NCBI GenBank assembly: GCA_015143295.1
Contig: CM026554.1
Location: 31,571,531-31,635,530, forward strand
Source: Tetracentron sinense
Taxonomy: Eukaryota; Streptophyta; Magnoliopsida; Trochodendrales; Trochodendraceae
Length of the DNA stretch: 64,000 nucleotides
Direction of reading: 5' to 3'
Part shown: positions 23,180-34,879 of the stretch, piece after piece
Layout of the letters: every line of letters starts with the position of its first letter
Numbering within the stretch: the first letter of the stretch is position 1
Program-made: the position numbers and the translations under genes
Notes under the pieces: model-generated
Database searches by the model: none
Seen by the model: only the letters and a program-made list of their open reading frames with translations
Told to the model about the DNA's origin: nothing

Positions 23180-24600
23180 TGAAACGCTCGCTAGACCAAA
23201 ACTTTAAAAGACGGTCTAAGCAAAATTTAGAGCACAAATGACTCACTAAGTTGAAAACCCTAAGGGGCGGCTTAGACAAAAATTAGAGTCATGCTCGCTA
23301 AGTCGAAAAACCTTAAGGACGGCTTAAGCAAAAATTAGAGCAACAATGACTCACTAAGTTGAAAATCCGAAAAGATGGCTTAGACAAAAAAAAAATTGAG
23401 TCAAAATAAAATGCTCGCTAGACCAAAACTTCAAGAAGAAGGTTTAGGCAAAAATTAGGGCAACAAATAGCTCGTTAGACTGACACTCCCAGAGTCAGTC
23501 TAGGCAAAAATTAGAGCAATTTGATAGGCTCCTGAATACGAGCTAAAAAGGTTTACGGCACTACAAAAGTCTCCAGAATACCAGACCAAAGTCCAAACCC
23601 TCCCAGGCACAAACGGAAACTGCCTATTCACTACTAAATCGCGAATCGAAGCTTCAAAAGTCTCCCAAATACAAGGCCAAAGTCGAAACCTTCCTAGGTA
23701 CGAACTAAAACTACCTATTCGCTCTCAAAATGCGAATTCACCTTCTGAACTACGTTTGACTTGATTCTATCATGGGTCTGTAGGCAGCCTGAGGAATTAA
23801 CTTGGGTTCAGTCAGTTCTCCTAAAAGAACACTATCCCTTTGGGATACAAAATCATCGTCATTGCCCATCAATATGAGTGAAACGAAGAAAACTGTTATC
23901 TGATGTGCGAAGAAGAAACCACAATTCCAAGGAAGGACTTTTCACCATCAGAAACATATCTACTAATTACAATGGACGGATAACAGAATATCTCCCCCGA
24001 CTAATGTAAGATTCTCAAAGCCCGCTAGGCTAAAACTTCAAGAAGATGGTCTAGGCAAAAATTAGGGCACCATAATATCCGCTAAGTTGAAAATCTGAAA
24101 GGACGACTTAGGCAAAAGTTAGGGTAAAACGGCTCGCTAAGTTGAAAATCCGAAAGGACGACTTAGACAAAAATTGAGTCACAATAAAAAGCTCACTAGA
24201 TCAAGACTTCAAGAAGAAGGTCTAGGCAAAAATTAGGGCAACAAAAAGCTCACCAAACTAACACTCCAAGCGTTGGTTTAGGTAAAAATTAGAGCGACCT
24301 GACAGGCTCCTGAATACGAGCTAAAAAGATTTATCATTTTTCTCAAAGACTTGCCCCTAAATTGCAAATCTAAACCTTCCTGGGTATGAACGAAAACTAC
24401 CTACTTGTTCTCAAATTACAAGTCCAAACCTTCCTAGATATGAGCGAAAACTATGTACTTGTAAAGTACGAGTTTAAAATCTTCAATTTCTGAACTACAT
24501 TTGACTTGATCCTATCATGGGTATGTAGTTGGCCTTAGAAAATCAACTTGGGTTCAGTCAGTTCTTATAAAAGAACACCAATTCCTCAAAATATATAAAA
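23180..24600 (+). repeat. Nested tandem repeats downstream of Tat pol
   Basis: Units of about 60 bp with the core GCTCGCTAAGTYGAAAA then GGCTTAGACAAAAATTAG repeat several times at 23180-23520 and again at 24015-24300. Both sub-arrays are followed by matching blocks (GGCTCCTGAATACGAGCTAA at about 23527 and 24305; CTTGGGTTCAGTCAGTTCT at about 23801 and 24547). The whole forms a higher-order tandem duplication of about 750-780 bp. It lies between the integrase end and the antisense ORF. Confidence 0.82.
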
Positions 24601-24916
24601 AAAAATCATCATTAAAAAAAAGGGGAAGAAGTACAAGACAAAAAAAAGAAGAGGTCTTTTATTCATGGATAACAAAATGAGAAAACTCCACATAAATTGG
24701 AGAACTCACTCAAGTTAAAAAAACAGTATCTTGAGAATATGTTATCAGCTCCGACAAAATGCTAGACCTGACAAATACGCCTTGAATATAAGGTCTAAGG
24801 TCCTCGCACCATGTTGATGGATGCTATTCAGAGTAGAATTCCTCTCACATCCAACTTCTTCACCATCATCTGTGGTGCTGAACTATCTCCTGGGGACGAT
24901 TCTAACCCATCAATAG

Positions 24917-26146
24917 TGTAAATCCCTAAATAGGTGTTGGCAAATTCCGTGATCATTAGATAGGTCATGTGAGTCGAGTCGTCGAGTCATGTTCAACTTG
25001 TCAGAAGAGAAGAGCTAAAGCTTAAAGAAGATTGAAGAAAGAGAAGAAAAAGCTCCTACTCTGGATCTAAACAGGTAATGGACTTAGAGACCCCTACCTA
25101 GGTTGGATTTGGCTTAGATAACTCTAAACATACCTAGGAGGATAGTTTTAAACCTAACAAAGTTGTTTGATCTCATTTGAATCAAATAAAAATGAAATGA
25201 ATCATGGTTTGAAAACAATTCTGTCTCAACCGATCGCTCGGTATTGGGACCGATCGATTGGTGGCCTACCGAGCGATCGGTGGCTATCGATTGGATAAAA
25301 GGTTTGTATGGGATATTTTTCCAGAGAGATGATTTATAACCGAGCAATCGGTTATTTGGACCGAGCGATCCGTTTTGGACCGAGCGATCGGTAGTGAGCA
25401 CCGATCGATCGGTCCCCGTAAAAAGAATTTTTCTTTTTCTGGATTCTTTTTTTAAAACCCTATATAAACAATTTTTTGGAGACCTAATTCGTGTCTTTGA
25501 TATTTTTGAAAGAGTAGAGGTCTGAGAAACTCTTCTAGGGTTTTTCTTATTGCTTTTATTAGATCTTTGTTGATCCCTCCTCTTTCTTTGATCCTAGAGA
25601 ATGCAAGTATAGATCTAAACCTTTGATCTTGCATTGTGTGATCTCAAATCTGTATGAGATCCCTCTAAGGTTTGAAATTTTCTAAATTGATTCACAACCC
25701 TACACCTTGTGTGTGTCCGGTGTTTGATCCGGAGCCTTCGTGGAAGGAGATCGATCGTGTGTGATCGTGGTTTTGAAGTAGCTTGAAAAGATTTGGTCGG
25801 TGTGGAACCGAAGCTGCTACGGCGGAGATCGAACCTGCTGGTTCGTGGAAATCAAGAGTAAGAGTCTATACCTAGGAACGTCGTTTCTGTTTTAGTAAGG
25901 TCTTGTCTTGTACTTGATATCTTTTCATAGTGAAGTTTATTGCTGGACAAGGTCCCGTGGTTTTTTTCCCGTTAGGGTTTTTCACGTAAAAATCTTCTGT
26001 GTTTGATTTGTGTGGATTGTCTGATTGAATTTTTCATTGATTTCTAAACATATTAATTGAAAAATTAAAATTGGTTAGAAATTATTAGATAGACCTATTC
26101 ACCCCCCCCTCTAGGTCTTAGAGATCATTGATCTGGATAAATTTCA
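24917..26146 (+). repeat. SIRE 5' LTR
   Basis: 1230 bp. It holds an array of ACCGATCGATCGGT-type palindromes (25231-25418) just upstream of a TATA box (TATATAAAC, 25461), so transcription should start near 25490. The matching 3' LTR is at 34880-36110. Confidence 0.93.
25231..25418. repeat. Palindrome array ACCGATCGATCGGT in the SIRE LTR
   Basis: Seven to eight copies of the 14-bp palindrome ACCGATCGATCGGT or close variants (ACCGAGCGATCGGT, ACCGATCGCTCGGT) are spaced 18-30 bp apart, ending about 45 bp upstream of the LTR TATA box. The same array is at 35194-35376 in the 3' LTR, where several copies have point changes. Confidence 0.88.
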
Positions 26147-26148
26147 AT

Positions 26149-26160
26149 TGGTATCAGAGC
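26149..26160 (+). promoter_or_regulatory. SIRE primer-binding site (initiator Met-tRNA)
   Basis: TGGTATCAGAGC, 2 nt after the 5' LTR, is complementary to the 3' end of plant initiator Met-tRNA, the standard primer of plant Copia elements. Confidence 0.93.
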
Positions 26161-26213
26161 AAGTTCACTGATAAGGCTAATCCCTTAAGTGTGATCCTGT
26201 ATTATCCGTGATC

Positions 26214-29200
26214 ATGAGTACTCTAAGAGAAGGAGGATCCGTCTCTTGTCGCCCACTTTTTGATGGAAATAATTATGCATACTGGAAAGCTAGAATGAGA
26301 GCCTTTCTCAAATCTATTGACGAGAGAATTTGGATGTCTATACAGAATGGGTAGACTACGCTCATAAAAACTGTAGGTGATTTGACTGTCGTCAAATATT
26401 ATGATGAATGGACCAGAGAAGAGCTTGAGTCAAGTGGATGGAATACTAAAGGTCTCAATGCTATCTTTACTGCAGTCACTGCTGAGGAATTCAGACGAAT
26501 TTCTTCATGTGAAACAGCAAAGGAGGCTTGGGACATTCTTGAAATTACCCATGAGGGTACTACCACTGTTAAAATCTCAAAACTCCAAATGTTAACCACC
26601 AAATTTGAACATTTAAACATGGAAGACAATGACACTTTTGATGAATTCTATGCAAAACTTAGTGACATTGTCAACGCTAGTTTCAATTTAGGTGAGAAAA
26701 TATCTGAGTCCAAAATAGTTAGGAAAGTCCTTAGATCTCTCCCAGAGAGATTTCAACCCAAAGTCACTGCAATCGAAGAGAGTAAAAATGTTGACTCTTT
26801 GAAGATTGAGGAATTGGTTGGTTCACTCCAAACCTATGAACTCAATCTCCGTCCATCCAAGAAGAACAAATCTTTAGCCTTGAAATTCATCAAGGAAACT
26901 TTGGATGAGGATGACAGTGATGGAGATATGAATGAGGAAGAAATGGCTCTCTTCGTTAAAAAATTTCAAAAATTTTTTAGAACGAAAAAGAGGTTTAATC
27001 CCAAACAGGGAGGAAAATCTTTTGAGAAGTCAAAGTCTAAGCCCTGGGAAAACAAGAAAAATTCCAAGAGTGGCGACAAGAAATCCCAAGGTGTTCAATG
27101 TTATGAATGCCATGGCTTCGGTCATATTTCACCTAACTGTCCTAACAAGAAGAAGAGTAAGGGCAAGGTGATGAATGCCTGTTGGGATGACAGTGATTCC
27201 GAGAATGAAGAATCGGACAGTTCCTCTTCAAGTGAAGATACTGGAAATCATACGGCTTTCACTGTTTCCCTTTCTGGGATTCTTGAGACTACCTCTGCGG
27301 TTGATGAAAAGGATAGAAGTGATGAGAGTGTTCATACTGAGTCTAGTGAGGACATACAGAAGAGTCAAACTGACTCTGAAAGTGATGAAGATTTGAAAAC
27401 AACTTATGATAAGTTATATGCTGAAAGTTTGAAGTTGACTAAAACAAAAATCTCCTTGAGTAAAAAACTCAAAATCATTCAAAATGAAAGAGATATTTGT
27501 AAACTAGTAGCAGAAGAGAAGAGTGCTCTAGTTAATCAGTTGGAAAATGAAAAAGGAGCATTAGTTATGAAAGTTCAATGTCTTTTGGAAGAGAATGTCT
27601 CATTGACTAATGTGGTCAGAAAATTAGAATTTGAAAGAGACACTTCCATGAAAGAAATTGAAGAGTTAAGAACTCTGCAAATGGAGCTGGAAACTTTTAA
27701 AGACTCTCTTGTTGATAAGGTGAAATTTCTTGAAAAAGAGCATCAAATTACCCTTAAAGACAAGACTGACTTGATTCAGAAGGTCTATACTCTTGAAAAA
27801 GAAGTAAGAATGTTTGGTAACACTAGCTGCCTAGATGAATTAGTTAGAAAGTATGGATCAAATTCGAGTAGATCTGGGATAGGACATGCTGACACACCAG
27901 CTGGTCCTTTAGCTGTTGGTACAATGGCTAGTGCAGTGTTTGAGCCAATACATTCTGATCCTAAAGAAAATTTACCTTCTACATCAAGTACTAAGGCTTA
28001 TACAAATTTTGTAAAGCCTAGAAATACAACTCCTAGAGTGAATGCTTTGAGGAATCAAATTCCTATTAGAAGAAATCCTCCTCCTTGCCCAAGATTCATA
28101 CCCACATGTCACTTTTGTGGTGTGAGAGGTCACATTCGACCTAATTGTAATGCTTTTAGGAGAGCTCCCCGAAATGGTTCATGGAACCAAAATCAAAGTC
28201 AAGGGACTCTTCAAATGCAGATTCAGGTTCTAACTGAAAAGTCTAGAATGTTGAGCGATGATGTTAAAAGAATTGCTCAAATCTCTAGGACAAGAACTGG
28301 TCAATTTATTCCAAATGATTATTCAAGAGGAAACAATTTGACTTATCAAAAAGCTAGAACTGAACAAAACAGAAAAAGGTCAAGGAGGACAAAAAGGAAA
28401 AAGGTCTCTACTACACAGATTAATGATCAAAGATCTAAACAAAGTTTAAAGACTGTGTATGTAAGAAAGGAAGACCTTAAGTGCTTTGTCATTCATACTG
28501 CCTTGAAAGCCCAAAACACAGAAATGTGGTACTTCGACAGTGGGTGTTCTCGGCATATGACAGGTAACAAGTCCTTATTTATTCAATTTGAGGACTGTCC
28601 AGATGGGACTGTTACTTTTGGTGATGGAAGCAAGTCTTTAGTCAAAGGAAAGGGTATCATCGATTCACCAGGCATACCTAAATTGAAAGATGCCTTGTTT
28701 GTTGAAGGACTGGAAGCTAATTTAATTAGCATAAGTCAACTATGTGATGATAATCATGCTGTGCACTTTACCCAAAATAAATGCTTAGTCATTAATGGTA
28801 AAGGTAAGTGTGTTCTAGAAGGATTGAGAACCACTGACAATTGCTACGGCTTAACTCCTAGTCCTAATCCCTCAAATGTCTGTTATAAGACTAAAATTGA
28901 GGAGGTTGATTTGTGGCACCGAAGACTTAGTCACATGAACTTCAAAGACCTATGTAAAATCTCTAAGCAAGAGCTTGTGAGAGGTGTTCCCAAACTAGGA
29001 AAGCCTTCTACTGCTGTGTGTGGGCCATGCCAAATTGGTAAACAAATTAGAACCCCACATAAGAAGACTTCAAGTATTGCTACTTCATATCCACTGGAAT
29101 TAATTCATATGGATCTTATGGGTCTTACAAGAACTGAAAGTCTAGGTGGAAAGCGATACATCCTAGTCATGGTTGATGATTTCTCAAGAATGTCATGGGT

Positions 29201-31529
29201 GGCATTTATAAGGGAGAAATCCGATGCTTTTGACAATTTCAAAAGTATTTGCCTGAAAATTCAAAATGAGAAAAGATGCCCAATCACTCGAATTCGAAGT
29301 GATCATGGAAAGGAGTTTGAAAACTCTAAGTACAACGACTTTTGTGATGAGTCGGGTATCAAACATGAATTTCCTGCACCTATTACACCTCAGCAGAATG
29401 GTGTAGTAGAGAGGAAGAACAGGGTTCTCCAAGAGATGGCTAGAGTTATGCTTCATAGAAACAATCTAGCTTCTCATTTCTGGGCTGAGGCAGTTAACAC
29501 TGCTTGCTATATAGTTAATAGAGTTTTTGTAAGACCTGGAACAAGGAAAACCCCATATGAGTTGTGGAATAACAAGAAACCTAGTGTCAAGTACTTTCGA
29601 GAATTCGGAAGTAAATGCTATATCCTTAAGGATAGAGAGCAACTGGGCAAATTTGAATCCCGGAGTGATGAAGGGATATTTCTTGGATATTCCACCAGCA
29701 GTAGAGCTTATCGAGTTTATAACTTGAGATCCTCTACAATTATGGAGTCCATAAATGTAGTTGTGGATGACTCCGGTGTTGAAAATGTGCAACTTGAGGA
29801 TGATGAAAGTGCTGAAAATGAAAATGTTAAAACTGTTTCAACACCACTTATTGATAAGCAAACATCTCCATCAAAACCTACACATCCTAGGGTAATGAGT
29901 CCTCACACCCCCACTGATATAATTGGTGATGTTGAAAGTGGAGTGAGAACGAGGAAACAAATTGAAAATGAAGTTAGCTACATTTGCTATACTTCATCTT
30001 TTGAACCCAAGAATGTAGCTGAAGCTCTTGCAGATGATAATTGGATAAATGCAATGCAAGAAGAGTTACTTCAGTTTACTAGGAATGATGTTTGGTATTT
30101 AGTACCTAGGCCTAACAATACAAATGTGATAGGTACCAAATGGATTTTCAAGAACAAATCTGATGAAAAAGGTACTATCATAAGAAATAAGGCTAGGTTA
30201 GTTGCACAAGGATACACCCAAATTGAAGGTATTGACTTCGATGAAACGTTTGCTCCTGTAGCTAGGCTAGAATCAATAAGAATTCTTCTAGCTGTGGCTT
30301 GCCATATGAAATTCAAACTTTTTCAAATGGATGTTAAGAGTGCCTTTCTAAATGGCATTCTACATGAGGAAGTCTATGTGGAACAACCAAAAGGGTTTGA
30401 AGATCCACATCACCTTGATCAAGTCTATCGGCTAAAAAGGGCTCTCTATGGTTTAAAGCAAGCTCCAAGAGCTTGGTATGAGAGGCTGACTACTTATCTC
30501 TTGGAAAATGGATTTTCGAGAGGGGGAGTAGACAGAACCCTTTTCATAAAGAATGTGAAAGGTGATATTGTCATCGTCCAGATATATGTTGATGACATAG
30601 TGTTTGGTTCCACATTAGACTTACATGCTCGTTCATTTGCTGAACAAATGAAAAATGAATTTGAAATGAGCATGGTTGGTGAGCTAAGTTTCTTCCTTGG
30701 TCTTCAGATCAAGCAATTGGATTTTGGGATCTCAGTATCTCAAATCAAATATGCTAAAAATCTAGTGAAGAAATTTGGCATGAGCTCTGCTAAGCATGTA
30801 AGGACTCCTATGAGTTCTACTACAAAACTTAGTAAAGATGCTACAGGCAAAGGTGTTGATCAAACTTCTTATAGAAGCATGATTGGTAGTTTACTCTACC
30901 TAACTGCTACTAGACCTGACATAGCTTTCAGTGTTGGTGCATGTGCCCACTATCAAGCGAGCCCAAAAGAGTCTCACTTGCTTGCAGTTAAGCGTATCAT
31001 TCGATATGTGAGTGGAACTCTATCATTTGGCCTCTTGTATTCTTTTGATACAAATGCCACAATAGTTGGATATTCCGATGCCGATTGGGCCGGAAATGCT
31101 GATGATAGGAAAAGCACCTCAGGAGGATGTTTCTATATTGGAAACTGCTTAGTTGCTTGGCTTAGCAAAAAGCAGAATTCAATTTCATTGTCCACTGCAG
31201 AAGCTGAGTACATAGCAGCTGGCAGTTGTTGCACTCAACTTCTATGGATGAAGCAGATGTTGAATGATTACAGGATTGAACAGAGCACTATGACTGTGTA
31301 TTGTGATAATTCTAGTGCTATCAATATTTCCAAAAATCCCGTTCAACATTCTCGCACAAAACACATAGACATAAGACATCACTTCATCCGTGATCTTGTT
31401 GAGCAAAAGATTGTGTCTATAGAGTATGTCCAAACAGAGAATCAATTTGCGGACATTCTAACAAAACCCTTAGATTCCCTTAGGTTTGAACTCCTTAGGA
31501 AATCCATAGGTTTGTGCGGAGTTGAGTAA
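26214..31529 (+). pseudogene. SIRE gag-pol polyprotein (one premature stop)
   Basis: One frame of 1771 codons plus stop runs from ATG 26214 (MSTLREGGSVSCRPLFDGNN) to 31529, broken only by TAG at 26352-26354, codon 47. After it 1715 codons are open. Domains in order: UBN2-type gag ([20 protein letters not shown]); zinc knuckle [14 protein letters not shown] (about 27099); a long Glu/Lys coiled coil; a second knuckle [14 protein letters not shown] (about 28108); protease [12 protein letters not shown] (about 28531); GAG-pre-integrase ([14 protein letters not shown]); integrase with [14 protein letters not shown] and [10 protein letters not shown] with [18 protein letters not shown] and [10 protein letters not shown]; RNase H with [29 protein letters not shown] and [12 protein letters not shown]. 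All catalytic residues are present. The stop would block translation from the normal start unless read through. Confidence 0.95.
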
Positions 31530-32708
31530 AGATGTACTTGTTTCATAGCCTATGTGTTCTTCATGTTCTATTTATGTCATAGAGCTATTTTTTTTTCTTT
31601 AAGTAATAAAAATCCAAAAAACATTCAAAAAATTGAAAAATATTGCAAAAAATAATGTGTTTGTATGACCTTATTTGTCCTATCATTTTGCTTAATGTTA
31701 TTTCCTTGAAATCATATTTGATCATATAATCCAAGGATAAATATTTCATAGGATTGAGTAATATAGGATAGTTCAATTGTTGGTTCGATCTTGTGATTGA
31801 ATTTGTTCATACTAACAAATCTCAGTTAGAGTTGAGTAAACAAAGATGTTATCTAATGCACATGCACTCTGACTAATTCTTTAGATGGTATTAGTTCCTA
31901 ATTAAAGGTTCTGATATTATACCATATGGTTCACTAGATTAATCAAATCTAGTATAACCAATGTCATAAAAAATTCCATAAGGTGAGCCCCCTAGTTATA
32001 AAAATTATTGACATGGAGAGGACTACCTGTGAGTTTGTGTGATAGCTACTAGTGAATGCAAACAGTGAGTAATGGCTACCTAGACAAACAGTAGGTATCT
32101 ATATGGATTGCTAGTGTGAAAGCTCCCACTGTCATTAGAAAGAGCTACCTTCTCACTTGAGTGAAAGTCACCAATGTACTAAAAACTATATATGTGTTCT
32201 CCAAAAAGAATTTTCACAATGAGTACAATTTGACTGAAAAAGAAATGAAATAAATCTGTTAGTCAAATTTGGGGTAAAAATTGCTCATCATATAAATATG
32301 GAAGTTTATTGGTTTTAAAACTAGTTTTTGAAAATTTTAGAGATCCATTTGAGCCATAATGTCAAAATCTAGATTAAGGAAGGAAACCAATTCAAAGAGT
32401 CAAGTAATGAATTTTGAATTCACACTCACATTACTTCTAATTGTTTCTTGACTCTGATTGTGAATTTGATGCAAATACCATATTTAATCACCGGTGAAAA
32501 TCAATTAATGTTTACATAATCCTTGTTTATGACTATACTTGATATATCAATTCTTGGGTGATTATTATTTATGATTTTAATGAAATCAATTGTTGCATAT
32601 TTTTTTGGTCAATTGGTCATTTTGAGGTAAACAATGAGTTTAAACCAAACCATAGGTTGAGGGGGAGAAATGGTTAAAATTGTAAAATTTTTGAAAATTT
32701 TTCAGACC
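31530..32708 (+). other. Non-coding spacer between SIRE pol and envelope-like ORF
   Basis: About 1.2 kb of AT-rich sequence without coding similarity. SIRE elements typically have such a spacer. A GAGGGGGAG polypurine tract lies at about 32658, just before the promoter-like module. Confidence 0.6.
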
Positions 32709-32766
32709 ACCGATCGCTCGGTGCTAAAGACCGATCGATCGGTCTTTCGTGAACAGAGTTATAAAA
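32709..32766 (+). promoter_or_regulatory. Promoter-like module upstream of the SIRE envelope-like ORF
   Basis: Two 14-bp palindromes, ACCGATCGCTCGGT (32709-32722) and ACCGATCGATCGGT (32730-32743), are followed by a TATA element (TATAAAACCCT, 32760). This repeats the arrangement in the LTR, where the same palindromes precede TATATAAAC. The ATG of the envelope-like ORF is about 200 nt downstream. The inference is an internal promoter. Confidence 0.5.
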
Positions 32767-32964
32767 CCCTCATTTCTATTTTTTTGTTCACTTGTTCTCC
32801 GATCTCCAGAGCGATCTCTCGGTTACCTCTCCTCCAAATCTTTCCTACGGTAATTCCATTCTATTCTAAAGGTTTCCTAAGCATCTAAAAGGTAAGATTT
32901 GTGCATTTTCTTCGATTTAGATTGATTTTCTCATCTAGGGCATCGTTTTCTTGCATTTTCTTCC

Positions 32965-34209
32965 ATGACTTTCGTTTTGTCGTTAATCCTTCTTGCCTAT
33001 CTCATGTCTGGCGTTCCCAAACGTCGGAGGTTGGTCCTCAACAACCAAGAGGATCCTCCTCAAGATGAGGAAAACCTAGAGCCATTTACTTTCACTCCAA
33101 TAGGGCATGGTATTTCCATTGGGGACAGGCCAATTCGTAGAATGATTGATTCTACAATTGAGAATCGTCAAAAATCTTTGGCTGATAAAACTCGGAAAAA
33201 TAAAGGTAAAGCTTCATCTTCCCAGTCCAGTCAGTTATCCCAGTTTATAAGTCCTACTGCTGCTCAACTCTATAGTGAGTATTTTAGCAAGAAAGGTGTA
33301 ATGGTTGAAAGGGACATATATATTTCCGATTTTGGTGATTATTATCTTCCTAAACTCATTTCAGATCGTCAATGGGAAGGTATACTTACCTTATCCGGCC
33401 CTGCTTCTGTCCAGTTAGTTAGAGAATTTTACTCTAATTTTTCTGAAATCAACAAGAAAAAATGGTCATTCAAATCTCGAGCATTAGAACAATCTGTTGT
33501 CATAAATGCTGATTTGATTTCCAAATTCCTTGGCTGTCCTCGAGTTCCAAATGCATATTATCCTTATAATTATAAGAGTGATGAGGATAAAGACTCCATG
33601 GAACATGTTGTTACCTTTCTTAGTGGTACTCCTACGTTTTGGGTTGGGTCTCTTATTGAAGTGGCGAAACTCACTAAGGATGCTAGACTAGTAAACCTAG
33701 TTATGAGTACAAATATCCATCCAAAGGTTCATACTGCGGACCTTAGGGAAGATAGAGCTAGATTTCTGTTTAGTCTTCTACGTGGGCGTGATATTGATCT
33801 TGCCGCTCACATCATTGACTTGATGATCCAAGCCCATCAAACTAGTACAGCAGTTGGAGCCCTACCATTTGGTTCACTCATCACTAAACTTCTTGGTTCT
33901 CAAGGAGTTATCGCTCCTCCTGGTGTTCCTACTCGAGTTCCTAAGGGTCCAATCAACAAAAAGACCCTAGCTCAGAGTTTTTCACATGCCTCAGTTCGAG
34001 ATACAGAGGAGGGAGCAGAAGTTGGTGCTGGGTCATCTCGTCCTCCTCCGACCACTATGGATGATCTTGGCAGGATGATGCGAGAGATGCAGATGGATCT
34101 CAGGACTCATGTTTCATCATACGAGGAGTTTACTACAGAGGTTCGTGGTAGACTTGGATCTCTCGATGCAGCGGTGCTGGGCATACAGAGAGATGTTCGA
34201 GATTTTTGA
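32965..34209 (+). CDS. SIRE envelope-like protein (putative plant transposon protein domain)
   Basis: An intact ORF of 414 residues lies between pol and the 3' LTR on the element's coding strand, the position of the envelope-like ORF of SIRE/Maximus elements. The first 15 residues are hydrophobic (FVLSLILLAYLM) and could be a signal or anchor segment; Met14 (MSGVPKRRR) is an alternative start. A basic, Ser/Gln-rich region follows. Residues of about 90-290 (YFSKKGVMVERDIYISDF; FLGCPRVPNAYYPY; LREDRARFLFSLLRGRDIDL) resemble the domain annotated in plants as putative plant transposon protein. The C-terminus (about 355-414) is predicted coiled coil. Its biological role is unproven; no retroviral-type fusion function is visible. 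It probably needs its own or a spliced transcript. Confidence 0.8.
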   Translation: MTFVLSLILLAYLMSGVPKRRRLVLNNQEDPPQDEENLEPFTFTPIGHGISIGDRPIRRMIDSTIENRQKSLADKTRKNKGKASSSQSSQLSQFISPTAAQLYSEYFSKKGVMVERDIYISDFGDYYLPKLISDRQWEGILTLSGPASVQLVREFYSNFSEINKKKWSFKSRALEQSVVINADLISKFLGCPRVPNAYYPYNYKSDEDKDSMEHVVTFLSGTPTFWVGSLIEVAKLTKDARLVNLVMSTNIHPKVHTADLREDRARFLFSLLRGRDIDLAAHIIDLMIQAHQTSTAVGALPFGSLITKLLGSQGVIAPPGVPTRVPKGPINKKTLAQSFSHASVRDTEEGAEVGAGSSRPPPTTMDDLGRMMREMQMDLRTHVSSYEEFTTEVRGRLGSLDAAVLGIQRDVRDF

Positions 34210-34867
34210 GCTTACTATGAGTCCCAGCTCACTTCTGATGATGAGCAGGAGTGATAGTTCGTGATTGGAGTTTATCTTAGTCGAGTGATAGTTTTTGTTT
34301 GACATTTTGATGTATTTTGTCTTCGTTGTACTTAGTACAAACCTACTTGGATATTATTGACTTGTTATGGATGTATACATTTGAATGGTTTATGCTCTTT
34401 ATCTTCTATCTCATTTCATTTGGATGATTATGCATTACTTTTCAAGTCCACCTTTGGCATTTCGAGCCAAAAAGGGGGAGAGTTATGATTAATGAATGTG
34501 TTAATGTGTTGGATGAGGTTATAAATGAGTGTATCAATGTTTTGGATGATGTTATGGAATGCTTAACCTGTTATGGATATAGTATTGTGGAATGGATATA
34601 GTATTGTGGAATTGTGGATGTTATGTTATACATATTTTCATTCTTCAAATATTTTATCCTATATTTTATTTCCCATGCTTCACAGGTTTTTGATTTAGCA
34701 TGTGCAGGCAAACAGGTTCTAAGTTTGGTGAATCATGACAAGCTAACATGTCAAAAGTCCTGTAATTATATTTTTGAGTCATGTAAAGGTCAATTTTCCA
34801 TTTTTGAATCAATTGGGAAAATTTGAACCTAGTATATGAGTTAGTCTTGTTTTGTCCCGGAATTGCC
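34210..34867 (+). other. SIRE 3' untranslated region
   Basis: Non-coding sequence after the envelope-like ORF with short imperfect duplications (GTTATGGATATAGTATTGTGGAAT repeated at about 34570-34615) and an early purine tract AAAAAGGGGGAGAG near 34469. Confidence 0.6.
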
Positions 34868-34879
34868 AAAGGGGGAGAT
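34868..34879 (+). promoter_or_regulatory. SIRE polypurine tract
   Basis: AAAGGGGGAGAT ends immediately before the 3' LTR start at 34880, as required for plus-strand priming. Confidence 0.88.
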
